NCBI GenBank assembly: GCA_037890055.1
Contig: JBBKBD010000010.1
DNA: 64,000 bases
DNA from: Mediannikoviicoccus sp037890055
GTDB taxonomy: Bacteria > Bacillota > Clostridia > Tissierellales > Peptoniphilaceae
Strand: one strand, 5' to 3'
The notes under the pieces were generated by a model. It was given only the letters and a program-made list of their open reading frames with translations. It was not told the origin of the DNA and searched no databases. The translations under genes were made by a program, and so were the position numbers. Below, piece after piece: positions 43,201-52,305 of the stretch; positions within the stretch are counted from its first letter, which is position 1, and every line of letters starts with the position of its first letter.

Positions 43201-44525
43201 GCTTCATTAAGCTGTATGGAGTCGATTATCCCATCGGATATATGCATGGCCTTCATGTCTTGGCCACCAATGTCCAGTATAAAGTCCACGTCATTTCTAA
43301 AATATGAGGCAGCTTTGTAATGAGCTAAGGTTTCAACCTCTCCCACATCAACATTTAACGCAGCCTTTATAAAGTCTTCTCCATAACCTGTTATACCTGA
43401 ACATGCAATCTTTGCCTTGGGATTTAATTTGTCATAGATTTCCTTTATAACTTCAATAACAAGTTCCAGTGGCTTGCCGTAGTTATTGCCATATTTGCTA
43501 TATAAAATATTATCGTCTTTGTCAATTAAAACAACCTTTGAAGTGGTTGACCCCGCATCAATTCCTAAATAACATGGTCCTTCATATGTGCTTATGTCGT
43601 TTTTCTTGCTGTAAGCTCCACCATGGCTCTTTAAAAACTCTTCATATTCTTCATCGTCTTTGAATAGAGGTTCTAAAACCTGCTCCTTATCCACTTCAAC
43701 TTCAATTGGTCTATTTATTTTTTCAACTAGCTCTTTAAATGGTATTTCCTCTAGCTCCCTTGATGCAATTGCCGCACCCATGGCAACAAATACTTCGGAG
43801 TTTTCAGGAACGATAAAATTATTGTCATCCCTTCCTAATGTCTCTTTAAATCTTTCCGCAAGTTGGTCCAAAAAGTGTAGTGGACCACCTAGTAGGGCAA
43901 TGTTTCCCTTAATAGGCCTTCCACATGCAAGGTTTGAGATGGTTTGGTTTACCACAGACTGTAGTACTGAAACCGCAATGTCTTCCTTGGAAGCACCTTG
44001 ATTTATTAATGCTTGAATATCTGTCTTTGCAAACACACCACAACGGGATGCAATTGAAAAAATATTGTTGTAATTCTTTGCATACTCATTTAATCCCGAT
44101 GCATCGGTTTTAATTAAAGATGCCATCTGGTCGATAAAGGCTCCCGTTCCACCGGCACAGATGGAGTTCATTCTCTGTTCCACATTGCCTGTTACATAAG
44201 TTATTTTACTATCTTCGCCACCGAGTTCGATGGCAACGTCAGTTTGTGGAATAAATGTCCTTATGGCAGTTGTTCCAGACACAACTTCTTGAATGAAGTT
44301 TATATCCCAATACTTTTCTACAAACATACCTCCAGAACCTGTAACCATAATTGTAATGTACTTATCTGGGAACTCTTTAAAAGCATCCAAAATAACAGAC
44401 TTAACAGTCTCTTCCACATTTGATTTATGTCTTTTGTATTCTCTATATAATAGTTTGTTGGATTCATCAATCACAACTAATTTTACTGTGGTTGATCCAA
44501 CATCAAGCCCAACATTATAAGCCAT
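40293..44525 (-). CDS. 2-hydroxyacyl-CoA dehydratase activase-type giant protein
   Basis: 1410 residues. Two ASKHA ATPase (BadF/BadG/BcrA/BcrD) domains in tandem: first about 1-260 (GLDVGSTTVKLVVID; CAGGTGAFIDQMAS), second about 320-580 (YLGIDAGSTTSKVVLID; ACSSGCGSFIETFA). DUF2229/CoA-substrate-like and HgdB-related regions follow, with CNRCSNHC (about 637) and PFGCLPNHITG. Each ATPase half has CGVF/CTVF cysteines that hold a [4Fe-4S] cluster in HgdC. In family terms it activates or assembles a radical dehydratase, but no dehydratase subunits lie nearby, so the partner is unknown. Its stop-to-start overlap with the radical SAM gene (11 bp) couples them. Confidence 0.9.
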   Translation of the reverse strand: MAYNVGLDVGSTTVKLVVIDESNKLLYREYKRHKSNVEETVKSVILDAFKEFPDKYITIMVTGSGGMFVEKYWDINFIQEVVSGTTAIRTFIPQTDVAIELGGEDSKITYVTGNVEQRMNSICAGGTGAFIDQMASLIKTDASGLNEYAKNYNNIFSIASRCGVFAKTDIQALINQGASKEDIAVSVLQSVVNQTISNLACGRPIKGNIALLGGPLHFLDQLAERFKETLGRDDNNFIVPENSEVFVAMGAAIASRELEEIPFKELVEKINRPIEVEVDKEQVLEPLFKDDEEYEEFLKSHGGAYSKKNDISTYEGPCYLGIDAGSTTSKVVLIDKDDNILYSKYGNNYGKPLELVIEVIKEIYDKLNPKAKIACSGITGYGEDFIKAALNVDVGEVETLAHYKAASYFRNDVDFILDIGGQDMKAMHISDGIIDSIQLNEACSSGCGSFIETFAKSLGYTAEEFQKEAIKSRHPVDLGSRCTVFMNSKVKQAQKEGASVPDIAAGLCYSVIKNAIQKVIKVRDPKRLGKSIVVQGGTFYGDAVLRAFEKVTGRTAVRPEIAGLMGAMGMALMAKEKSTGATTLLNKEELEVFTYTQKNAQCNRCSNHCKLSINIFNNGKRYVTGNRCERGAGVEVSNDSKLPNMYEYKYNRLFNYYKPLSKEKATRGTVGMPRVLNMYENYPLWFTFFTSLGYEVVLSGKSDRQMYERGIASITSETACFPAKMVHGHIEELIEKGVKFIFYPSIFYEKQEFENVDNNINCPVVTGYPEVIKNNLENLDDEKVKFLNPFLSLQNKKKLADRLYEELKCEGLKKSEIKNALDRAWDEFHAFREDIRMEGQKSLSYIREKGINAIVLAGRPYHVDPGINHGIPELITSLGWAVLSEDSVITYEDDIKGKLRVLDQWVYHSRLYRAAQVVSNSKDLQLVQLNSFGCGIDAVTTDQVSEILQSKGKIYTLIKIDEVSNLGAIKIRLRSLTQALKDKKPVIKDDDFHIETIDFTKEMKKTHTILAPQMAPDHFAIMQAAFETEGYNVEFLKDVDSKVIDEGLKYVNNDSCYPSITVVGQMMEAVKSGRYDTDNISLLMTQTGGACRASNYVGFIRKALAEAGYSNIPVIALSAQGIETNSGFEISAPLAHKMIISILYGDLIMRLSNATRPYEVIKGETDDLKKFWIDKCRVDIKKSATSNFKKNVDKIVKDFSDIEIEEKVIPKVGIVGEILVKYLPQANNNLQEILEAEGNEVVLPDLTDFVLYCLRNTTHKATLLSKGKFSAFVSQMGVKYIEYYRKYIRRALEGTRYHVPLYITDLEDRAEKIVSLGNQYGEGWLLTAEMVELIEVGANNIVCIQPFGCLPNHITGKGVIKKVRKMYPDANIVPIDYDPGASEVNQVNRIKLMLSQAKEILKRKEIIAEM

Positions 44526-45432
44526 GACTACCTCCTAGGGCACTGCCCTGAAAAATGTTTCTCTTCTTTAATTCTTTATTGATATTCCCAATGACCTTTA
44601 TCTTGTCCCTTGGCCAAAGGGGCTTAAATAATTTATTTTTATCAGGATCACCTGTAATCCTATGTATAATTATATCTTTCCTAAGTAAATGGATAGCGTC
44701 ACAAACTGCGTCAATGTATTCATCCATTTCTATTATTTTAAACCTAGTATTTAAATAGTAATCATAAAGCGGACTATCCCCATAAATATAAAGGCTGTGA
44801 AACTTAACGCCCCATATGGGAAGGCCGTTAATGTACTTTACAGTATTCATATAGTCTCTATGTTTTTCAAAGGGTAGGCCAAAAATTATATGGGCAATTG
44901 TTTTAATGCCTCTGTTATGTAATAACAAAACCTGTTCTTTAAAAACGCTATTCTCATAGCCTCTGTTTATTATTTTTGCAGATTCTTCGTTTGAAGTTTG
45001 AAAACCAAGTTCAACCCAAGTTTCATACTGATTTGAAATTTCTGCTAAAAGATTTCTTATGTCTTCGTCTATACAGTCGGGCCTAGTTGCTATGGAAATG
45101 CCAACTATATTTGGATGACTCAAAGCTTCATAATATTTTTCCCTTAAAACCTCCACCGGTGCAAATGTATTTGTAAAGGACTGAAAGTATGCTATGTACT
45201 TGTCAGACTCACTTTTGTGTTTCAAAAAATTTATTTGTGAATCAATCTGTTCAGTTATGGATAGTCTCCTACTTCCTGCAAACTCTCCTGCACCTTCGTC
45301 GCCACAAAAAATGCAACCGCCTTTTCCATTTAATCTATTTGGGCAGGTAAATCCTGCGTCAATGGAAACTTTAAGAATCTTTTCTCCAAATGTATTTTTT
45401 ATATAAGTTGATAAATCGTTATATCTTTGCAT
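44515..45432 (-). CDS. TIGR01212-type radical SAM protein (YhcC-like)
   Basis: 305 residues. Cluster motif CPNRLNGKGGCIFC, then a radical SAM barrel (GISIATRPDCIDEDI; VELGFQTSNEESAKIINRGY; IIFGLPFEKHRDY). E. coli YhcC-like; substrate not established. It is upstream of, and overlaps, the dehydratase activase gene. Confidence 0.88.
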   Translation of the reverse strand: MQRYNDLSTYIKNTFGEKILKVSIDAGFTCPNRLNGKGGCIFCGDEGAGEFAGSRRLSITEQIDSQINFLKHKSESDKYIAYFQSFTNTFAPVEVLREKYYEALSHPNIVGISIATRPDCIDEDIRNLLAEISNQYETWVELGFQTSNEESAKIINRGYENSVFKEQVLLLHNRGIKTIAHIIFGLPFEKHRDYMNTVKYINGLPIWGVKFHSLYIYGDSPLYDYYLNTRFKIIEMDEYIDAVCDAIHLLRKDIIIHRITGDPDKNKLFKPLWPRDKIKVIGNINKELKKRNIFQGSALGGSHGL

Positions 45433-45470
45433 GCCATTATACCTATTCTAATTAATATAACACAATATCA

Positions 45471-45929
45471 TTAATTCTTTCTTAAATCTTTAAAAAAGTT
45501 TTGTAAAAGACAGAGAGACTCTTCCAGTAATATTCCACCTTCAAAGTCCACTGTGTGATTAAGTTCTTTCCTCTGTAAAATATTATCCACCGAGCCTACA
45601 AAACCCCTTTTTATATCATAGGCGCCAAAATAAACTTTTTTTATTCTTGAATACACCATCGCAGAAGCACACATGGCACAAGGTTCTAAAGTTACATAGA
45701 GTTCACAGTCAATAAGTCTCCAACTTTTTATTTTTTTACTAGCCTCTTCAATGGCAATAAGCTCTGCGTGCTTAAGAGGATTTTGTAAAGATTCCACCAG
45801 GTTATGTGCCCTCGCAATTACTTCGTCATCTTTAACTACTACACATCCCACTGGCACTTCTTTTAATTCATATGCCTTTTTTGCTTCATTTAAAGCCTCT
45901 TTCATAAAGAAAAAATTTTTATCTTCCAT
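45471..45929 (-). CDS. tadA: tRNA adenosine(34) deaminase TadA
   Basis: 152 residues. Zinc deaminase motifs HAELIAIEEA (active Glu) and PCAMCASAM, LVTLEP-type core (LYVTLEPCAMC). It makes inosine at position 34 of tRNA-Arg(ACG). Single-gene unit near the plus-strand prs. Confidence 0.94.
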   Translation of the reverse strand: MEDKNFFFMKEALNEAKKAYELKEVPVGCVVVKDDEVIARAHNLVESLQNPLKHAELIAIEEASKKIKSWRLIDCELYVTLEPCAMCASAMVYSRIKKVYFGAYDIKRGFVGSVDNILQRKELNHTVDFEGGILLEESLCLLQNFFKDLRKN

Positions 45930-45983
45930 TTAACCCTCCGACTTTTATTATAGTACATTTGGAAATATTTATCTCTTTTATGT

Positions 45984-46012
45984 TTGAGAATTAGTACCAA
46001 CTGTGATATTCT
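45984..46012 (+). promoter_or_regulatory. prs promoter
   Basis: TTGAGA (45984-45989), 17-bp spacer, TATTCT (46007-46012), ahead of GAAGGGAG and the ATG at 46044. Confidence 0.65.
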
Positions 46013-46043
46013 TAAGTTAAAGTAAATTTGAAGGGAGCTACAA

Positions 46044-47168
46044 ATGTCTGAAGAATTTTTTTCTGATGCCCCTTATGGAGAGTTGGGGTTAATAGTATTA
46101 AAAAGTTGTTGTCAATTAGGTAAAGAAGTTGATGGATTTTTAAAAGAACAGTACGGTATAAAGGATCCAGATTTTACATTTATTACCGACATTTCTGAAG
46201 TGAGATTTTCGAATGGAGAAGGAAAAGTCACTATCAACGAAACCGTTAGAGGAAAAGATATCTACATCCTAGCAGATATCGGTAACTACGGACTTACTTA
46301 TAAAATGTATGGCATGGAAACAAGAATTGGTCCAGATGAACACTTTGCCGACATTAAAAGAGTTATCTCTGCAATTAACGGAAAGGCTAGAAGAATAAAT
46401 GTAATCATGCCACTGATGTACTCAAGTCGTCAACACAGAAGAAAGGCTAGAGAGTCATTGGACAATGCAATGGCATTACATGAACTTCAACATATGGGAG
46501 TACATGGAATTTATACATTTGACGTACATGATCCAAATGTTCAAAATGCAATCCCACTACTAACTTTCGAAAATATTTATCCAACTGCAGAAATTGTAAA
46601 AAAATTTGTGGAAAAGGAAAATATAACACAAGAAGAATTAGAAAAAAATGATATGATTATCATAAGCCCCGACACTGGAGCTATGGCAAGGGCGGTTTAC
46701 TATTCAAACGTTTTAAAGCAAGACATTGGTATCTTCTACAAGAGAAGAGACTACAGTAGAATAGTTGACGGAAAGAACCCTATAGTTGAACACAAGTACA
46801 TCGGTCAAGATGTTAAAGGTAAGGATATCTTAATCGTAGATGATATGATTGCATCTGGAGAATCTGTACTTGACATCTGTATACAACTTAAAGAGCAAGG
46901 TGCAAAGAGAATATATGCAGCAGTATCATTCTCACTATTCACAGAAGGCCCAGCAAAGTTTGACGACTTCTATGAGAGAGGACTACTAAATGCAGTTTAC
47001 TCAACTAACTTAACCTATGTTCCAGATGAAGTAAAGAATAGACCTTGGTTCAAACAAGTTAATATGTCAAAACTTTTAGCTAAATTTATCTACAATATAA
47101 ATCTAGATATTTCACTAAGTGGACTACTAGATAAGACAAGAGGAATTAAGAGAATAGTTAAAGATTAA
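46044..47168 (+). CDS. prs: Ribose-phosphate pyrophosphokinase
   Basis: 374 residues, longer than the usual 310-320. PRPP-binding ILIVDDMIASGESV, Mg/ATP region (RRINVIMPLMYSSRQHRRKARESLDNAMALHELQ) and SPDTGAMARA flexible-loop sequence. Makes PRPP from ribose-5-P and ATP, feeding hpt and other purine salvage in the window. Not the short class; the N-terminal ~40 residues (SEEFFSDAPYGELGLIVLKSCCQLGKEVDGFL) and an extended end are unusual. Confidence 0.92.
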   Translation: MSEEFFSDAPYGELGLIVLKSCCQLGKEVDGFLKEQYGIKDPDFTFITDISEVRFSNGEGKVTINETVRGKDIYILADIGNYGLTYKMYGMETRIGPDEHFADIKRVISAINGKARRINVIMPLMYSSRQHRRKARESLDNAMALHELQHMGVHGIYTFDVHDPNVQNAIPLLTFENIYPTAEIVKKFVEKENITQEELEKNDMIIISPDTGAMARAVYYSNVLKQDIGIFYKRRDYSRIVDGKNPIVEHKYIGQDVKGKDILIVDDMIASGESVLDICIQLKEQGAKRIYAAVSFSLFTEGPAKFDDFYERGLLNAVYSTNLTYVPDEVKNRPWFKQVNMSKLLAKFIYNINLDISLSGLLDKTRGIKRIVKD

Positions 47169-47173
47169 GTTTT

Positions 47174-47199
47174 AGCCCTTGCATTGCAGGGGCTTTTTG
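47174..47199 (+). terminator. Terminator after prs
   Basis: AGCCCTTGC/GCAGGGGCT stem then TTTTT. Confidence 0.85.
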
Positions 47200-47208
47200 T
47201 TTTTCAAT

Positions 47209-47234
47209 AAAAGAGGAGGGTCTCCCCTCCTTTT
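47209..47234 (-). terminator. Terminator after ahpF
   Basis: AAAAGGAGGG/CCCTCCTCTTTT stem at the ahpF stop. Confidence 0.6.
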
Positions 47235-48750
47235 ATAGTCTCATAAGATAGTTGTATGCACCAAGGGATGCAGTCGCTCCACTTCCCTGTGCAATTACAA
47301 TTTGTTTAAAGGCACTGTCGGTGCAGTCTCCCGCAGCATAAACTCCTTCAATACTTGTAGCACCAAATTTATCTACCAATATTTCACCAAATTTATTTTT
47401 TTCGACATTTTGAGTCCATTCGGTGTTTGGCACAAGACCAATTTGAATAAAGCATCCATCAATATCTTCTTCTATGATTTCGCCATTCAATCTGTTTTCA
47501 TATTCAATGGACTTTAATGTCTTGTCACCTTTTAGGGCCTTAGTATTTGCATTTGTAACAACTCTTACATTTGAAATTTCTTTAAGTTTTTCTTGTAAGA
47601 CATTGTCTGCCTTAAGCTTGTCAGAACGTTGTAGCAACAATATTTCACTTGCTATGGAAGAAAGTTCAATGGCGGCTTCAACTCCCGAGTTACCACCGCC
47701 TATAACAACCACCTTCTTGTCTTTAAAAAGCGGTCCATCACAGTGTGTGCAATAAGCAACGCCTTTATTTTTAAATTCTTTTTCTCCAGGAATTCCCATG
47801 GACCTCCATCTTGCTCCCGTTGCAATTATAATTGACTTTGCAGGAATTTCTCCTCTGTTTGTTTTTAATTTTAGAGGAGAGCCCTCCACTATTTCAATCG
47901 CATCTACATCATCATAAATGGAAACTTTATATTTATTTAAATGTGAGCGAACACTTTCCATATACTTAGGACCTTCTATATATTCCATTCCCGTAATATT
48001 TTCGATTCCCGAAGTATCTTCAACCTGTCCACCATATTCCTTTGCCACCATTGCCACATCTAGACCTTTTCTCGCTCCATAAATTGCAGAAGTTGCCCCT
48101 GCTACACCTGCACCTACAATAAGCATGTCTAGAGTCTTATCTATGTTTAATTCCTTCTTTGAAGAGTCTCCAATAACTTTTTCTAATATTTTATCAAGGC
48201 TGGTCTTGCCAATATTAAAAGTCTCGCCATTTAAAAAAGTTGTTGGAACAGACATAACGTCTCGCTCTTCAACATAGTCCTTAAAGAAACTTCCCTCCAC
48301 CATGGTGTGGGTTATTTTAGGATTTAGTACAGCCATTATGTTTAAGGCCTGTACTACTTCAGGACAATTGTGACAACTCAAACTAACTATTGTTTCAAAA
48401 TCAAGTTCTTCTTCAATGGATTTTATCATTTGGATTTGCTCTTGTTCAATCTTTGGAGTTCTTCCTCCAACTTGAAGTAACGCCAATATAAATGACTCAA
48501 ACTCATGACCAAGTGGAACGCCAGCAAAGGTTACTCCACTTATCCCTTCAGAAGTTAATTTGAAACTAGGTTTGAATTTCAAATCCTCTTCCACTACAGA
48601 TAACTTGTCTGAAAGAGATGCAATCTCTTCAACAAAATCCGTAAGTTTTTTAGAATTTTCGTCATCTCCCTTAGATAATAAAATTACAACTTCCCTTTCG
48701 AGAAGTTGTAAATATTCACGTACTTGATTCTTTAAGTTCGTATCAAGCAT
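47233..48750 (-). CDS. ahpF: AhpF-type peroxiredoxin reductase
   Basis: 505 residues. N-terminal thioredoxin-like repeat domain with CHNCPEV (about 123-129), then FAD (GAGVAGATSAIYGARKG) and NAD (GGGNSGVEAAIEL) Rossmann domains and the redox site CTHCDG. It passes electrons from NADH to AhpC. ATG overlaps the ahpC stop (TAATG). C-terminal GCFIQIGLVPNTEW...GVYAAGDCTD closes the FAD site. Confidence 0.94.
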   Translation of the reverse strand: MLDTNLKNQVREYLQLLEREVVILLSKGDDENSKKLTDFVEEIASLSDKLSVVEEDLKFKPSFKLTSEGISGVTFAGVPLGHEFESFILALLQVGGRTPKIEQEQIQMIKSIEEELDFETIVSLSCHNCPEVVQALNIMAVLNPKITHTMVEGSFFKDYVEERDVMSVPTTFLNGETFNIGKTSLDKILEKVIGDSSKKELNIDKTLDMLIVGAGVAGATSAIYGARKGLDVAMVAKEYGGQVEDTSGIENITGMEYIEGPKYMESVRSHLNKYKVSIYDDVDAIEIVEGSPLKLKTNRGEIPAKSIIIATGARWRSMGIPGEKEFKNKGVAYCTHCDGPLFKDKKVVVIGGGNSGVEAAIELSSIASEILLLQRSDKLKADNVLQEKLKEISNVRVVTNANTKALKGDKTLKSIEYENRLNGEIIEEDIDGCFIQIGLVPNTEWTQNVEKNKFGEILVDKFGATSIEGVYAAGDCTDSAFKQIVIAQGSGATASLGAYNYLMRL

Positions 48751-49319
48751 TAAATCTTACCTACAAGGTCAAGACCTGGAGTTAATGTTTCTCCTGATTC
48801 TTTCCATTTTGCAGGGCATACTTGATTTGGATGTTCACGTACGAATTGAGCAGCTCTTAGCTTGTCATATACTTGACTTGCATCTCTACCAATTCCATCC
48901 GCATTTATTTCTACAGTTTGAACAATTCCGTCTGGATCGATTATGAAAGTTGCTCTTTGAGCAAGTCCAGCTTCTTCGTCTAACACATTGAAGTCTCTTG
49001 AAATTTCTTTGTGTGGATCAGCTAGCATTGTGAACTCAAGCTTGTTAATAGCTTCTGAATAGTCATGCCATGCCTTGTGCACAAAGTGAGTGTCTGTTGA
49101 CATTGAGTACACTTCTGCGCCTAATTCTTGTAACTTTGCATATTGATCTTGCATATCTTCAAGCTCTGTTGGACATACAAAAGTAAAGTCTGCTGGGTAG
49201 AACATTAATACATTCCACTTGCCTTCAAAATCCTTGTTACTGATTTCAACAAATTCTTCTTTCTTTGGGCAATATCCCATAGTCTTAAACTCAGGGATGT
49301 GCTTTCCTATTTGTGACAT
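48750..49319 (-). CDS. ahpC: Alkyl hydroperoxide reductase AhpC (peroxiredoxin)
   Basis: 189 residues. Peroxidatic Cys in DFTFVCPTELEDMQDQY (about 48), resolving Cys in the HPNQVCPAKW end. Reduces H2O2 and organic peroxides with AhpF. Typical 2-Cys AhpC. Its promoter carries a Fur/PerR-like box. Confidence 0.96.
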   Translation of the reverse strand: MSQIGKHIPEFKTMGYCPKKEEFVEISNKDFEGKWNVLMFYPADFTFVCPTELEDMQDQYAKLQELGAEVYSMSTDTHFVHKAWHDYSEAINKLEFTMLADPHKEISRDFNVLDEEAGLAQRATFIIDPDGIVQTVEINADGIGRDASQVYDKLRAAQFVREHPNQVCPAKWKESGETLTPGLDLVGKI

Positions 49320-49354
49320 AATACCTCCTAAAAATTAATTTTCAAAAAATTATT

Positions 49355-49404
49355 TGATATTTATTATCAATTTGAATTATAGCATATACCTTATAGTTTT
49401 GCAA
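49355..49404 (-). promoter_or_regulatory. ahpCF promoter with Fur/PerR-like box
   Basis: TTGCAA (49399-49404), 17-bp spacer, TATAAT (49376-49381). TGATATTTATTATCA at 49355-49369 matches the 7-1-7 Fur consensus at 14 of 15 positions and overlaps the transcription start, so PerR or Fur repression is likely. Confidence 0.7.
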
Positions 49405-49496
49405 GGTATTGTTGATAAAAATTAAATTCATTTGATATTGTTACAATGTTTTATAATCATTACAATCATTTGTGTTTAAATTATATTTCCTCAATT

Positions 49497-49523
49497 AAAA
49501 AAGGACGCCTTAGACGCCCCTTT
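49497..49523 (-). terminator. Terminator after gnd
   Basis: GGGGCGTC/GGCGTCC-type stem then TTTTTT. Confidence 0.8.
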
Positions 49524-49525
49524 AA

Positions 49526-50929
49526 TTATCTATTCCATTTGTGATGGAAAGTTCCTTCCCTATCTAACCTCTCAAAAGTATGAGCTCCAAAATAGTCCCT
49601 AAGTCCTTGAATCATATTTGCTGATCCTGGATAGGTCTTAAGGCTGTCAAAATATGAAAGGCCACTGCTAAGTGCAGGTATAGGTATTTCAAGTTCCATT
49701 GCTTTTGCTACAACTTTTCTAAGTGATTTAGAGCAATCTTTTACTACCCCTTCAAAAACAGGACTTAGTAGTAGATTTGAAAGTTTTGGATTTTCTTTAT
49801 ATGCATCCATTATTTCTTTTAATAATCTACCTTGAAGTATACATCCCGCAGTAAATCCTTCTGCAATTGATTTATAGTCAAAGTCCCAGTTGTACTGGGC
49901 TGCAGCTTCTTTTAAAAGCGCAAAGCCTTGAGCATAAGCTATGATTTTCGAAAGTAGTAGAGCCTTTTTAATGTCGTCTCTCCAAGTTTCAATATCAAGT
50001 TTTTCATGGTTTTCCCTTGGATAAAGCTCATTAAATTCTTTTCTTTCTTCGAACATTGACGAAATAACCCTTGCATTTAATCCAGCAACTAGTACAGAGG
50101 TTTCAACTCCCAAGTCGATGGCTTCAAGAGCCGCCCACTTGCCTGTGCCCTTATGCTTAGCTTTGTCCTTAATGTTTTCTAACAAGTAAGAACCATCTTC
50201 GTCCTTTTCTTTTAAAACATTAACAGCAATGTCAAGTAGGTACCCCGATTGTATACCATCTTTAAAATATTCAAACTCCTTCGCCATTTGATCGTTGTCA
50301 ATTTTAAAAGCTTCACGAAGAATCAAATACATCTCTGCAATAATTTGCATGTCACCATACTCAATGCTGTTGTGAACCATCTTCACATAGTGTCCTGCAC
50401 CGTCAGTTCCAGCATACTTACAGCAAATACCGCCTTCTTCGTTTTTTGCAGATACCGCTTCAAGAAGTTCTTTCACATGTGCATAGGCCTCTTTGTCTCC
50501 ACCGGGCATAATTGCAGGGCCAAGTCTTGCTCCCTCTTCTCCCCCAGAGACTCCAACGCCTAAAAAGTTAATGCCATGTTCCAACAAATCATTTGTCCTT
50601 CTTATGGTGTCTTTATAATATGAATTGCCCGCGTCCATTATGATGTCATCTTTTTCTAAATATTTTAAAAGTTCATGACACATTTGGTCCACTGGATCTC
50701 CAGACTTAATCATAAGAAGAACTCTTCTAGGTTTTTCTAAACTTTCCACAAAGTCTTTCAGGGAGGAAAAACCCTCTAAGTTACCTGTGGCATCTTCTTC
50801 TAAAGCCTTCTTTAACGGCTCTTCTGACCTGTTGTATACAGCAAGCTTATATCCTTTGTCTGCAAAGTTAAGTGCAAGGTTCTTGCCCATTACAGCCATT
50901 CCAATGATTCCTAATTTATTTTTAGACAT
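49526..50929 (-). CDS. gnd: 6-phosphogluconate dehydrogenase, decarboxylating
   Basis: 467 residues. N-terminal Rossmann (GIIGMAVMGKNLALNFADKG), substrate motif GVSGGEEGARLGPAIMPGG, catalytic KMVHNSIEYGDMQ. Converts 6-phosphogluconate to ribulose-5-P and CO2. Last gene of gntK-gntP-gnd. Confidence 0.97.
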   Translation of the reverse strand: MSKNKLGIIGMAVMGKNLALNFADKGYKLAVYNRSEEPLKKALEEDATGNLEGFSSLKDFVESLEKPRRVLLMIKSGDPVDQMCHELLKYLEKDDIIMDAGNSYYKDTIRRTNDLLEHGINFLGVGVSGGEEGARLGPAIMPGGDKEAYAHVKELLEAVSAKNEEGGICCKYAGTDGAGHYVKMVHNSIEYGDMQIIAEMYLILREAFKIDNDQMAKEFEYFKDGIQSGYLLDIAVNVLKEKDEDGSYLLENIKDKAKHKGTGKWAALEAIDLGVETSVLVAGLNARVISSMFEERKEFNELYPRENHEKLDIETWRDDIKKALLLSKIIAYAQGFALLKEAAAQYNWDFDYKSIAEGFTAGCILQGRLLKEIMDAYKENPKLSNLLLSPVFEGVVKDCSKSLRKVVAKAMELEIPIPALSSGLSYFDSLKTYPGSANMIQGLRDYFGAHTFERLDREGTFHHKWNR

Positions 50930-50947
50930 TTTTCCTCCTCTAATATT

Positions 50948-52288
50948 CTATACAAATAAACTTAATATTAATGCTACTATAAGACCAGTTAGTCCTATCA
51001 AAGTCTCCATAACTGTCCATGAACGCAATGTGTCCTTTGTGCTTAGTCCAAAGTATCTGTTAACTAGCCAGAATCCTGAGTCGTTAACATGACTGAAAGC
51101 AGTTGATCCAGCTGCAATTGCAATTACAACTAGCGCTGGTTCTACTGAAGTTCCTTGGATAATAGGAGCTACGATTGCCGCTGCTGTAGCCATTGATACG
51201 GTAGCAGAACCTGCTGAAACTCTTACTACAACCGCAATTATAAAAGCTAATATTATTGGACTTAGGCTTAGTGTTGCAAATGACTTTCCAACTGCATCAC
51301 CAATTCCAGAGTCTACAAGAACTTGTTTGAACACACCACCTGCTCCAGTTACAAGGATAATAAGTCCTGTTGAGTTAAGAGCAGCATTTGAAACTGATTG
51401 TATGTCTTCCATTGAAAGTCCTTTAAATCTTCCAAGGATTACAAATGAAAGTAGACATGCAATTATAAGAGCTACAATTGGATGACCTATAAATGAAAAT
51501 ACGGTTCTCATGGTGTTACCTTCAGGTAGCATAGCAGCTGTTGCAGTGTTTAGAAGAATTAACACGATTGGGAATATGATTAAGAACATTATTGAACCAA
51601 ATCCTGGTAGCTCATGTTCCTTTGCTTCAATAACATTGTTATTAACTTCCATATACTCAGGAACTTCCGCCATAATCTTTCCACCAATGTAATGTCCCCA
51701 AAGAGGTCCAGCTATAATTGCTGCAGGAATACCACAGATTATACCGTAAAGAATAACCTTACCTAGGTCCGCTCCAACAAGTTCAGCAACCATGATAGGT
51801 CCTGGTGTAGGTGGTACGAATGCGTGAGTTACTGCAAGACCTGCAAGTAGTGGAATACCATAAACTAGTACAGATTTTTTAGAACTCTTTGCCAGTGCAT
51901 ACACAAGTGGCACTAAAATTATAAATCCAACGTCAAAGAAAACCGGAATTGAAACTAAGAACCCTGCTATTAGCATTGCCCATTGAGCTTTTTCTTCTCC
52001 AAAGATCTTCAAGAAAGTTCTAGCAAGTTTTTCAGCTCCTCCACTAATCTCAAGCATTGCTCCAAACATTGCTCCAAGACCGATTACAGTGGCTAAGAAA
52101 CCTAAAGTTCCACCCATACCTGATACCATAGAGTTTACAATCTCTCCCAGTGGCATCTTAGTTGCTACCCCCATAAATAAACTAACTATTAATAGGGAAA
52201 TAAATGCATGAAGTTTTACCTTCATAACTAAAAATAATAAAATTCCTACCGTTACAACTAATAACAGTATAAGCGATGTTGCTGACAT
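50948..52288 (-). CDS. gntP: Gluconate permease GntP
   Basis: 446 residues, about 12 helices. GntP signatures: GLGAMFGAMLEISGGAEKLA, VGFIILVPL, AFVPPTPGPIM, and HVNDSGFW. Proton-coupled gluconate uptake. Between gntK and gnd. Confidence 0.95.
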   Translation of the reverse strand: MSATSLILLLVVTVGILLFLVMKVKLHAFISLLIVSLFMGVATKMPLGEIVNSMVSGMGGTLGFLATVIGLGAMFGAMLEISGGAEKLARTFLKIFGEEKAQWAMLIAGFLVSIPVFFDVGFIILVPLVYALAKSSKKSVLVYGIPLLAGLAVTHAFVPPTPGPIMVAELVGADLGKVILYGIICGIPAAIIAGPLWGHYIGGKIMAEVPEYMEVNNNVIEAKEHELPGFGSIMFLIIFPIVLILLNTATAAMLPEGNTMRTVFSFIGHPIVALIIACLLSFVILGRFKGLSMEDIQSVSNAALNSTGLIILVTGAGGVFKQVLVDSGIGDAVGKSFATLSLSPIILAFIIAVVVRVSAGSATVSMATAAAIVAPIIQGTSVEPALVVIAIAAGSTAFSHVNDSGFWLVNRYFGLSTKDTLRSWTVMETLIGLTGLIVALILSLFV

Positions 52289-52305
52289 AACGCCCTCCTA
52301 AATAT

